Shown here: positions 1 to 7,098 of the stretch, piece by piece
How the letters are laid out: each line of letters opens with the position of its first letter
How positions within the stretch are numbered: position 1 is the stretch's first letter
From: Bacteroidales bacterium
GTDB lineage: Bacteria > Bacteroidota > Bacteroidia > Bacteroidales > UBA932
Assembly (NCBI GenBank): GCA_016295455.1
Contig: JAEDLE010000045.1
Location: 1 to 14,715, forward strand
DNA: 14,715 nucleotides
Direction: 5' to 3'
Notes under the pieces: generated by a model
What the model was told of the DNA's origin: nothing
Database searches by the model: none
The model's input: the letters and a program-made list of their open reading frames with translations, nothing else
Made by a program: the position numbers and the translations under genes

Positions 1-353
1 GTATGAGAGTAATGTTCAGCGGAGCAAGAAGGGGATGGGGTATGCCTTCTGTACCTCCTGTTTACAAGTATAAGCTTGAAGTGTCTCAGGACGGGGAGAA
101 TTATGTCACCGTCCTTGACAAGACCGGCAACACTCTGGCGAGGGACACCATATTCGAGGAATTTGAAGCGGTAAACTGCCGTTTCGTGAGATTCACCGTC
201 ACAGATTGGCCGAAGGAGAATCCGCTTGGCGTGATCGACTTCACCGTATTCGGTTATCCGGACGGCTATGATCCGGCGGCAGTAGCAACACCGGTGTTCT
301 CCAATCTTCCTCTCGACCGCGAGGCCGACGGAAAACAGAACGGCCACAGGTAA
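1..353 (+). CDS. C-terminal fragment of a secreted protein with an F5/8-type C (discoidin) domain
   Basis: The reading frame is open at the left edge, so only about 116 C-terminal residues are visible; the first in-frame ATG at position 3 is probably internal. The segment contains the second half of an F5/8-type C carbohydrate-binding domain: YKYKLEVSQDGENY, then VLDKTGN, then RFVRFTV, then IDFTVFG. It resembles the discoidin domain of the GH43 enzyme downstream (YTVEVSSDGSNW, ILDKSDN, ARYVKVT, IKDIRIFG). In that enzyme a fibronectin III domain follows, whereas this protein stops about 30 residues after the domain, with no tail domain. Such domains usually sit behind a glycosidase catalytic domain, so a secreted glycoside hydrolase is likely, but the catalytic part lies outside the window. 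Its stop is 19 bp before the GH54 start, suggesting a shared transcript. Confidence is high for the domain and low for any enzyme class. Confidence 0.8.
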   Translation, partial: MRVMFSGARRGWGMPSVPPVYKYKLEVSQDGENYVTVLDKTGNTLARDTIFEEFEAVNCRFVRFTVTDWPKENPLGVIDFTVFGYPDGYDPAAVATPVFSNLPLDREADGKQNGHR

Positions 354-372
354 ATTGACAACGACAACACAT

Positions 373-3300
373 ATGAAAAAGAAGTACTTCATTATTCTCG
401 CTGGCGCGGCAGTGCTTTTGCCGGTGGCTGTCGCGGCTACCATAGCCATCGCGTCAGATTCGGGCAAGGCCCTCTCCAGACCGGACGGACCTTGTGACGT
501 ATACGCCGCTGGCGGCGCTCCTTGCGTCGCTGCGCACTCATCCACCAGAGCCCTCTACAGGGACTACAACGGCCCTCTTTACCAGATAATGAGGCAGTCC
601 GACAACAAGACGCTCGACATAGGCGTCGTTCCGGCGGGAACGGATGATGCCGGGGGATATGCCGACGCGGCAGCTCAGGACGAATTCTGCCGTGACACCT
701 ACTGCTGGATTACCATACTATATGACCAGTCCGGCAAGGGCAATCACCTTTACCAGGCCCCTCGAGGCGGATTCAGCGGTCCTGCAATGGGAGGATTCAA
801 CAACGTCCCTCTCGCGGACATGGCCCCTGTCACCCTTATGGGCCACAAGGTATATGGCATATTCATAACTGCCGGTATGGGACTGAGGTGGAACGACGCC
901 CACGGCACTGCGGTCGACGACCAGGCTGAAGGCCAGTACTGGGTCATCAGCGGCCACCACTACAATTCAGGCTGCTGCTTTGACTATGGCAATGCCGAGA
1001 CCGACAGCCGTGACGACGGAGACGGCACCATGGAGACCACGTATTTCGGAACCCAGAGAGCCTGGTACTACGGACACGGTACGGGTCCATGGATCATGAC
1101 CGACCAGGAAAACAACCTCGTGGGCTGCGTGAATCCTGACCCTGACGACAAGTTCTGCGAGACCCTCAAGAGCATCAACTGGCGCTTCGTGACCGCTACC
1201 GCAGACGGCGAGCCTCACCACTGGCGCTCCATGGGCGGAAATGCCCAGGAAGGAGAACTTGAGATACTCTACGATGGAGGCCGGATCATTAATGAGAGAA
1301 GCAGTTACGATCCTATGCGCAAGCAGGGCGCCATACTTCTGGGAAACGGCGGTGACAACTCCAACGGCTCTGCCGGCATATTCTACGAGGCGGCGATGAC
1401 CGCTCCGGGCACCTTTCCTGACATCCGGACCAACCAGAACGTACAGGCGAATGTCGTGGCGGCAGGCTATGACGTACCGCGCCTGACCATTGGCAGCGTG
1501 ACAGACATCGACAATCCGGGAGGCCTCCAGACCTTCAATCTCAAGGGAACCGCGCATACGGCTGTCAAATTCGTCAACACCACGGGCGGCACCATAGACG
1601 GCCTCACCATATCCCTCGACCTGCCCCGCGGATGGAAATCCAGGGTTACCGGCAGCTCCGAAAGGCAGCGCAGGATAGACTACAGCCTTGCTCCGGGACA
1701 GGCGGTCGTGGTTGACTTCACCGTCACCAGCTCAGGCAAGGAGTGCAACGCCGACATGAGGGCGCTCGCGCAGTGGAGCGGTGAGAAAGGCAGCGGCAGA
1801 TGGACGACTTCCCAAAAGGTGCGCAACGTTCCTGCGGTCACCATCAACGAGTTCCGTGCAGCTGATTCAAAGGGCAACTCAACCAACTCGTTCATAGAAC
1901 TTTATAATGCCTCCGACAAGGAAGTGAACATCTCCGGATGGACTCTTACCCATCACGAGATTAACCTTCCTTACTTCTCGGCCATCAACATCCCTTCAGG
2001 CACCGTAATGGCTCCTAAGAGTTTCTATCTCATGGGCCTGAGCACCTCCGGCCTTGCTGTCGACGCAGCCAAGGGTGACGCGACCCTCTACCTGCGAAGC
2101 GTGGAAGGCCTCAAGGAAGGGGACAGGATCACCATCGGAACAGGCAAGAATGCCGAGACCAGGGTGATACGTGCGGTCAACGCTCCTGCTCCTGTCCCTG
2201 AGACGGGACGTCCTTCAAGGAACAGGCAGGTTCCCGGCACTCCGACCACACTCTGGCAGCCGCTGCCTGAAGGACCGGTCATCACCGTTCCGGCCGGTTC
2301 GAACAACGTCCCTGTGACCTCCACCTACGGCTTCGTGAAGGGCCAGAAGATGGCTCTGGGATATGGCTCCACCTATCCTGCCGTTTCCAACTCGACCGAA
2401 AAGTATGAGGTCGTGACCGTTACTGAGGTGGGCAAGCCGGGCACCCAGGCATATCTGTCGATGGATGCGAAGAAAGGTGACACCAACATCAAGGTCAGCA
2501 GCACCGAGAACATCAGCGTCGGCGACGTCATCCGTCTTGACATTGACAGCGAAGGCCATGGCATCGAATATGTCACCGTCAAGTCCGTAGGCACCCCATC
2601 CGTCCGCAACACCTTCAACGGACCGCTCCGTCCGGGCGAGGATCCGGGCACCGGCCTCGAACTTGAGGAGCCTCTCAAGTATGACCACGCCTCCAATATG
2701 CCTTTCAGCGCCAGGGGTACGGGCATCAGCTTCGAGCCCGCAAGCCGCTTCGACCACTCCAGCAACGAGCCTGTGCTTGCTATGGTATATTCGGTCGAGC
2801 TTGACTCTCCGCTCTCACGCGCCCACGCCATCAACGACGTGGTGCTCGACCTGAACGTCACTTCCGCCGGTTACCAGGGCGACGTTCCTGCCGACCTGCT
2901 CTTCGGCGGACCTGCCATAAGCCCGTCAGCAGGCAATATGACCCTCCGCAATGAGGACGGACTCATAGTGGATGCCCTCAACTACGGCAAGGTGGTTGAC
3001 CCTTGGCTCGGCGAAGGCTACCAGGGTGTTCCGAACAAGGAGGGCATATATGCCGCTGCACCTACCGTCTCAAGGGCCTGGGGAGCATATACCCCGTCGG
3101 TTCAGCGTACTCCTGAACTCAGCTCCGGACGATATCCTGACGGCCACGACAGCGACGACAACGCCCGCGACTTCCACGTTCAGGGATATGGCACCCTCCT
3201 CAAACCTGTGGCTACAGGAGACGTGAACATCAAGGTTTCCGACCTGCACAATTTCTCCATAGGGGAATATGTGGTCCTGGGCAACGGTGACGATGCCGAG

Positions 3301-3669
3301 ACCGTGCAGATTGCTACCATAGGCAATGGCGGCGCTGCGCAGCTGAGCGAGGACGCCAAGGCCGGTTCAAGGGTGCTTTCCGTACGCGGGGCACGTTCAT
3401 TCGCTGTCGGACAGGCAGTCGAGATAGGCGGCAACGAGTATTTTGTGGAGGCTGTGGAAGGCGCCAGGATGTACTGGCCGGGCTCGGGACCGGCAAGGAT
3501 GCCTGCCGACAAGCTCACGCTCAGTTCGGCTCTCAAGAAAGATGCATCTGCAGGTGAGTATATCTGCGGCTCAGGCATAACTCTTGCAAGGCCGGCACTT
3601 GCCCCTCATGCCGTCGGCGACGCCCTCACCGGGGCAGCGGCAACTCCGGGCAGACCAAACAGATACTGA
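373..3669 (+). CDS. Secreted GH54 alpha-L-arabinofuranosidase with NEW3-like and split lamin-tail domains
   Basis: Predicted to release terminal alpha-L-arabinofuranosyl residues from arabinan, arabinoxylan or arabinogalactan outside the cytoplasm. I start at ATG 373 (1098 aa), giving MKKKYFIILAGAAVLL as a signal peptide or membrane anchor; the frame also allows a TTG at 355. Residues about 38-365 match the fungal AbfB catalytic domain closely: GPCDVY, CVAAHSSTRALY, TILYDQSGKGNHL, CCFDYGNAET, GGDNSNG. By alignment from memory with the Aspergillus enzyme, E246 (in DQENN) is the nucleophile and D328 (in GGDN) the acid/base. The fungal disulfides are conserved as C41-C51, C106-C111 and vicinal C201-C202, and C253/C262 could form a fourth. 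The CBM42 usual in fungal members is absent. Instead there is a NEW3-like domain (about 388-475), then a lamin-tail domain starting at VTINEF (about 490), interrupted by repeated modules and ending in RYPDG...DF and TPGRPN. It is coupled to the VKOR-DsbA gene downstream. Confidence 0.93.
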   Translation: MKKKYFIILAGAAVLLPVAVAATIAIASDSGKALSRPDGPCDVYAAGGAPCVAAHSSTRALYRDYNGPLYQIMRQSDNKTLDIGVVPAGTDDAGGYADAAAQDEFCRDTYCWITILYDQSGKGNHLYQAPRGGFSGPAMGGFNNVPLADMAPVTLMGHKVYGIFITAGMGLRWNDAHGTAVDDQAEGQYWVISGHHYNSGCCFDYGNAETDSRDDGDGTMETTYFGTQRAWYYGHGTGPWIMTDQENNLVGCVNPDPDDKFCETLKSINWRFVTATADGEPHHWRSMGGNAQEGELEILYDGGRIINERSSYDPMRKQGAILLGNGGDNSNGSAGIFYEAAMTAPGTFPDIRTNQNVQANVVAAGYDVPRLTIGSVTDIDNPGGLQTFNLKGTAHTAVKFVNTTGGTIDGLTISLDLPRGWKSRVTGSSERQRRIDYSLAPGQAVVVDFTVTSSGKECNADMRALAQWSGEKGSGRWTTSQKVRNVPAVTINEFRAADSKGNSTNSFIELYNASDKEVNISGWTLTHHEINLPYFSAINIPSGTVMAPKSFYLMGLSTSGLAVDAAKGDATLYLRSVEGLKEGDRITIGTGKNAETRVIRAVNAPAPVPETGRPSRNRQVPGTPTTLWQPLPEGPVITVPAGSNNVPVTSTYGFVKGQKMALGYGSTYPAVSNSTEKYEVVTVTEVGKPGTQAYLSMDAKKGDTNIKVSSTENISVGDVIRLDIDSEGHGIEYVTVKSVGTPSVRNTFNGPLRPGEDPGTGLELEEPLKYDHASNMPFSARGTGISFEPASRFDHSSNEPVLAMVYSVELDSPLSRAHAINDVVLDLNVTSAGYQGDVPADLLFGGPAISPSAGNMTLRNEDGLIVDALNYGKVVDPWLGEGYQGVPNKEGIYAAAPTVSRAWGAYTPSVQRTPELSSGRYPDGHDSDDNARDFHVQGYGTLLKPVATGDVNIKVSDLHNFSIGEYVVLGNGDDAETVQIATIGNGGAAQLSEDAKAGSRVLSVRGARSFAVGQAVEIGGNEYFVEAVEGARMYWPGSGPARMPADKLTLSSALKKDASAGEYICGSGITLARPALAPHAVGDALTGAAATPGRPNRY
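2062..2775 (+). repeat. First block of diverged beta-rich repeat modules inside the GH54 protein
   Basis: Three related protein modules of roughly 40-50 residues lie here, with cores at 2062-2181 (AAKGDATLYLRSVEGLKEGD), 2284-2430 (PAGSNNVPVTSTYGFVKGQ) and 2461-2592 (AKKGDTNIKVSSTENISVGD). Their shared pattern is A-x-x-G-x-x-x-(I/L)-x-V-x-S-x-x-x-(I/F)-x-V-G-(D/Q), followed by a strand and a closing (E/Y)-x-V-x-V-x-x-V-G. After the third core, 2647-2775 carries a paired motif, EEPLKYDHASNMP then FEPASRFDHSSNEP, each following GTG. The block interrupts the lamin-tail domain, whose later strand (TLRNEDGLIVDALNYG) lies after it. From memory, similar modules occur in secreted actinobacterial glycosidases; I cannot confirm this here. 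The repeats are visible at protein level and too diverged to show as DNA repeats. Confidence 0.7.
3202..3627 (+). repeat. Second block of the same repeat modules inside the GH54 protein
   Basis: Two further copies are present, with cores at 3202-3327 (PVATGDVNIKVSDLHNFSIG) and 3349-3462 (DAKAGSRVLSVRGARSFAVG). A tail at 3505-3627 (KLTLSSALKKDASAG, then GITLARPALAPHAVGDAL) matches the LELEEPLKYDHAS...GTGISFEPA tail of the first block. This block separates the RYPDGHDSDDNARDF motif from the terminal TPGRPN. In ordinary lamin-tail domains these two motifs are close together. Confidence 0.68.
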
Positions 3670-4820
3670 TGTACAAGTCTAAACGCAATCATTTGAAATG
3701 GGCGATGGCACTGCTTTGTGCCATTGCCCTTGTTTTGTCAACCGTACTATTCTTCCATTCCCTGACAGGAGCGGGTCTCATCGGCTGCTCAGCCGGCACA
3801 TCCTGCGACAGCGTACTCGGCAGCCGCTGGTCACTGCTTTTCGGCTTCCTGCCCACTGCGGTGCTCGGAATGAGCCTCTACGCCGCCCTGCTTGTCATCA
3901 TACTCCTGAAAGACAGTCTCGACGATGAGAAATTCAGGAATATGGTCAATCTGGCCTGCATCCCGGCGTCTTCAGCCCTTCTGGGCGCAGCCCTTTGGTT
4001 CATATACGTGCAGAAACACTTCATCGGAGCCTTCTGTCCGTATTGCATGGCAACCCATTGCTGCGGGGTGCTGCTTGCCGTTCTGCTGCTAATCCATATC
4101 CGCAAGGAAATCAGGGGACTCCGGCCGCTCCGCGGCATCGCTCTTCTGGTCGCAGGACTTGCGGCGGCGGGACACCTGGCCATAGTGCAGTACAAGACCA
4201 CGGCGCCATATTCATACGACAGCGGACGCAGCAGTTCTTCTCTTCCGGATATGACCGTGAGGTCCCTGCCGCTGATGGGTCCGGAGGATGCGCCTGTGAA
4301 ACTGACTCTTATGTATGACTACCGCTGTTCGCATTGCCGGAAGCTGCATCATATTCTGCCTGAGGTACTTGAAACTTTGGATAACGTGAGCGTCAGCCTG
4401 TGTCCGACGCCTCTGAGCACCGAGTGCAACCCTTATGTCAGCTCCGACGTGGACATATTTGCAGGGGCCTGCACACTCGACCGTTGCGCCCTCGCAGTAT
4501 GGCGCGCCCGTCCCGAAGCCTTTCCCGTGATGGACGGCTATCTCTTCTCTGGAGGCGAAGCCTGGACTCCGAGAAGCACTGACGAGGCTTTGAATATGGC
4601 TGCCTCGCTCATAGGCAGGGACGTGCTTGAGGCAGGGCTTTCCTCCGAATGGATGGAAGAGCAGTTCGCCCTGACAATGGAGCTGTTCGGCAGGACCTCG
4701 ACCGAAGGGAAGGGGGCGATCCCGCGTTTCATACTTGGAGACAGGTATATGGTTCCGGATGCCGATGACGCCGCATCCCTTGCGGCCCTGCTCGGGTCAT
4801 TCATAAATGGGGAGCTCTGA
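3669..4820 (+). CDS. VKOR-DsbA fusion: inner-membrane disulfide-bond-forming enzyme
   Basis: Predicted to oxidise cysteine pairs in exported proteins and pass the electrons to quinone. The 383-residue protein has a VKOR domain of about four hydrophobic helices (residues about 10-145). It has the loop cysteines C40 and C46 with the usual six-residue spacing, CDSVLGSRW, and the redox motif CPYC (C123/C126). A fifth hydrophobic segment (about 155-173) leads to a periplasmic thioredoxin-fold domain with CSHC (C220/C223, in YDYRCSHCRKLH) and a cis-proline candidate in GAIPRFIL (P352). It thus combines DsbB-like and DsbA-like functions in one chain, as in cyanobacterial and some Bacteroidota proteins. 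Extra cysteines occur at C131/C132, C245/C253 and C268/C273. Its ATG shares one base with the GH54 stop codon (TGATG), which implies translational coupling and suggests the disulfide-rich GH54 enzyme as client. Confidence 0.93.
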   Translation: MYKSKRNHLKWAMALLCAIALVLSTVLFFHSLTGAGLIGCSAGTSCDSVLGSRWSLLFGFLPTAVLGMSLYAALLVIILLKDSLDDEKFRNMVNLACIPASSALLGAALWFIYVQKHFIGAFCPYCMATHCCGVLLAVLLLIHIRKEIRGLRPLRGIALLVAGLAAAGHLAIVQYKTTAPYSYDSGRSSSSLPDMTVRSLPLMGPEDAPVKLTLMYDYRCSHCRKLHHILPEVLETLDNVSVSLCPTPLSTECNPYVSSDVDIFAGACTLDRCALAVWRARPEAFPVMDGYLFSGGEAWTPRSTDEALNMAASLIGRDVLEAGLSSEWMEEQFALTMELFGRTSTEGKGAIPRFILGDRYMVPDADDAASLAALLGSFINGEL

Positions 4821-4848
4821 TAGCAGGCCGGTTAATCGTTTTATGAAT

Positions 4849-4878
4849 AATCCTGAATGATAATTGAAAGTCAGGATT
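4849..4878. repeat. Perfect 8-bp inverted repeat in the gap before the GH43 gene
   Basis: AATCCTGA at 4849-4856 is matched exactly by its reverse complement TCAGGATT at 4871-4878, with a 14-nt loop. It lies 28 bp after the VKOR-DsbA stop and 44 bp before the GH43 start. The stem is weak and no clean T-run follows, so it could be a poor terminator, an mRNA hairpin or an operator. A chance palindrome in AT-rich sequence is also possible. Confidence 0.45.
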
Positions 4879-4921
4879 GATTCCATTTTCTATCTTGCAT
4901 CGTAAAGAAAACACTCTTACG

Positions 4922-7033
4922 ATGAAACGCATACTGTCATTTATCGGAGCGTCGATGCTGTGCATCGGTGCTTTCGCGCAGCCGAATCCTTCAACTTTCT
5001 GCAACCCTCTGGATGTCGTAATCGGCAACGAGAGAGCATACAGGGGCGGCGAACCTGTAGTCCTCATCTATCAGGACGACTACTATCTCTTCGTATCCCA
5101 CAGGAAGGGATACTGGTATTCTCCGGATTTCAGGAACTGGACCTATGTGGATGCTCCGAACTATCCGGGCGGAGTCGTGTCCGTGGTCGAGCAGAACGGT
5201 CAGCTCATCGGCTGCTCGATGAACAACCGCAACGTCTACAGGAGCCTGGACCCGAAGAAGGGCATATGGGAAAAGTGCGGCGAGCTTGACAGCGACCGCT
5301 ACGGTGACGCCAATCTCTTCGTGGATGATGACGGAAGGCTCTATCTCTATTACGGCTGGTCCCAGATCATGCCTTTCAAGGTGGTCGAACTCGACCCTGT
5401 GACCTACAAGGAGATATCCGAACCTGTGCCGCTTTTCTTCAGCGACATAAAGAACCACGGTTTTGAGGCCAGGAAGCCCGAGGACGTGATTTATTCCATA
5501 TTCAACGGCAGAAGGGACTACTTCGAGGAGGAGTTCCCCTGGATCGAGGGACCTTGGATGACCAAGCACGAAGGCAAGTACTATCTCCAGTACGCGGCCA
5601 TAGGCCTGGAGTTCATCTCCTACTCTCACGGCGTGTATGTATCTGACAGTCCTACAGGACCTTTCACTTACTCCGAGCACAATCCTCTCACCTTCAAGAC
5701 CAGCGGTTTCCAGGTCGGCGCCGGCCACGGAAGCACCTTCCATGACAAGAGCGGACGTCTCTGGACCATATGCATGATTCCGGCGCAGTTCGGAGGCACG
5801 GGCAGGGGCTCCGAACTTGCCATATACCCGACAGCCGTTGATGCCGAGGGTGTGATGTATTCGAATACGGCTCTGGGAGACTATCCTCAGTTCTATCCTG
5901 ACACCAGGACGGGCAAGGGTGCGGACAACTATGCCGACTGGATGCTCCTCTCATACGGCAAGAGGACGGAAGTCTCCTCTACGGCCAAGGGCAGCAGCCC
6001 GTCCAATGCACTGGACGAGAATTTCCTGACCTGGTGGGCTGCGGAGAGCGGAGACCCGGGAGAGTACTTTATGGTTGACCTCGGTGCCGAGGCCCGGCTC
6101 AAGGCCATCCAGCTGAACTGGGACCATATCGGAGCGAAGACCCAGGCAGCCGGAGGCAGCCCGTTCGGTGGCGGACAGGCAGCGCTTCCTGAGCATTACC
6201 AGTGCTACACCGTGGAGGTTTCTTCAGACGGCAGCAACTGGACGAAGATCTTGGACAAGTCCGACAATAGGCAGGAATTCAGGCACGACTACAACGAGAT
6301 CCCTAGCGGCGGCGTGAGCGCAAGATATGTGAAGGTTACAAATGTGGCCTGCTATGACGACGCGCTCTTCAGCATCAAGGACATCCGCATATTCGGAACC
6401 GCTCCGGCCATGTTCAGGAAGGTTGTGGATGACGTCAAGGTGGTACGTGATCCTCAGGACCGCAGGGTGGCAGACCTGCTCTGGACCCCGCTCAAGGGTG
6501 CTGACGGTTATGTCGTACGCTATGGAATCGAGCCGGGCAAGCTCTACAACAGCTATATCGTCTATGGCGGGAATACCCTCCACATGCACAGCCTGAACAC
6601 CGCTCCTGAGTATTACTTCGAGGTCGAGGCCTTCGGCAGCGGACTCCCTGAATACCGCGAGAACACCCTTCAGACCAAGGGTACGGGAGCTGAAATCCAG
6701 CTTCTCAAACGCAAGCCGGGCGAGAGGGTTTCAGGCTACACCATGGGCAGCGACACCATATACCATATGGTCAAGGAAGGCGTCGATGAATATGTCTTCG
6801 AAAATGTCACTCCCGGATACTGGGTGCTCAGCCATTCCTATGGTCCAGTCTTCTTCAACGGTGAACTTACCGAGAAGGAACTCATATCCACGAAGGATAA
6901 TCCGGCTCCGACCTATGTCCAGGACTGTACCGAGATGGGTGTAGGGACTGAGGTCAGGAGGAAGATGACCATGGAAATCATTCCGGGCAAGACTTCCGGA
7001 AAGATAGTAGTCCGTATCTCGGATGTCAGATAA
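4922..7033 (+). CDS. Secreted GH43-family glycosidase with discoidin and fibronectin III domains
   Basis: Probably an arabinofuranosidase, arabinanase or xylosidase acting on plant hemicellulose or pectin side chains. I start at ATG 4922 (703 aa), since it gives a clean signal peptide (MKRILSFIGASMLCIGAFA, then Q20); an upstream ATG at 4877 would add 15 non-signal residues. Residues about 26-340 form a five-bladed propeller: YYLFVSHRKGYWYSPD, then YGDANLFVDDDG (D129, the pKa-modulating Asp), then IEGPW (E209, the general acid), then GAGHGSTF (H269). At the place where GH43 usually has the general-base Asp in an A-D-P motif, this protein reads RGGEP, with E44. A discoidin domain (about 345-492), a fibronectin III domain (about 503-588) and an unrecognised beta-rich C-terminal region of about 115 residues follow. 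Substrate specificity cannot be told from sequence alone. Confidence 0.9.
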   Translation: MKRILSFIGASMLCIGAFAQPNPSTFCNPLDVVIGNERAYRGGEPVVLIYQDDYYLFVSHRKGYWYSPDFRNWTYVDAPNYPGGVVSVVEQNGQLIGCSMNNRNVYRSLDPKKGIWEKCGELDSDRYGDANLFVDDDGRLYLYYGWSQIMPFKVVELDPVTYKEISEPVPLFFSDIKNHGFEARKPEDVIYSIFNGRRDYFEEEFPWIEGPWMTKHEGKYYLQYAAIGLEFISYSHGVYVSDSPTGPFTYSEHNPLTFKTSGFQVGAGHGSTFHDKSGRLWTICMIPAQFGGTGRGSELAIYPTAVDAEGVMYSNTALGDYPQFYPDTRTGKGADNYADWMLLSYGKRTEVSSTAKGSSPSNALDENFLTWWAAESGDPGEYFMVDLGAEARLKAIQLNWDHIGAKTQAAGGSPFGGGQAALPEHYQCYTVEVSSDGSNWTKILDKSDNRQEFRHDYNEIPSGGVSARYVKVTNVACYDDALFSIKDIRIFGTAPAMFRKVVDDVKVVRDPQDRRVADLLWTPLKGADGYVVRYGIEPGKLYNSYIVYGGNTLHMHSLNTAPEYYFEVEAFGSGLPEYRENTLQTKGTGAEIQLLKRKPGERVSGYTMGSDTIYHMVKEGVDEYVFENVTPGYWVLSHSYGPVFFNGELTEKELISTKDNPAPTYVQDCTEMGVGTEVRRKMTMEIIPGKTSGKIVVRISDVR

Positions 7034-7037
7034 TGCT

Positions 7038-7045
7038 TATATTTG
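7038..7045 (+). promoter_or_regulatory. Bacteroidota -7 promoter element candidate for the ATP-grasp gene
   Basis: TATATTTG matches the TAnnTTTG consensus exactly. It starts five bases after the GH43 stop and 54 bases before the ATP-grasp ATG. I see no TTG-type -33 element at the expected spacing, so this rests on the -7 box alone. Confidence 0.5.
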
Positions 7046-7098
7046 TGCACAACATCGTACTCTTCAATTGATGAAAAGAATATTGTCGATTCTGATAG

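Noticed and set aside
300..372. Possible frameshift ending the discoidin-domain protein early
   Set aside because: No fibronectin-like continuation is seen in other frames, and the next gene starts within 20 bp, so a natural end is simpler.
967..1557. - strand reading frame of 196 codons within the GH54 gene
   Set aside because: It overlaps the conserved GH54 catalytic domain and looks like a codon-bias artefact.
4880..4900. Possible -7 box TATCTTGC upstream of GH43
   Set aside because: It misses the consensus at two conserved positions and has no -33 partner, so it is not reported as a promoter.
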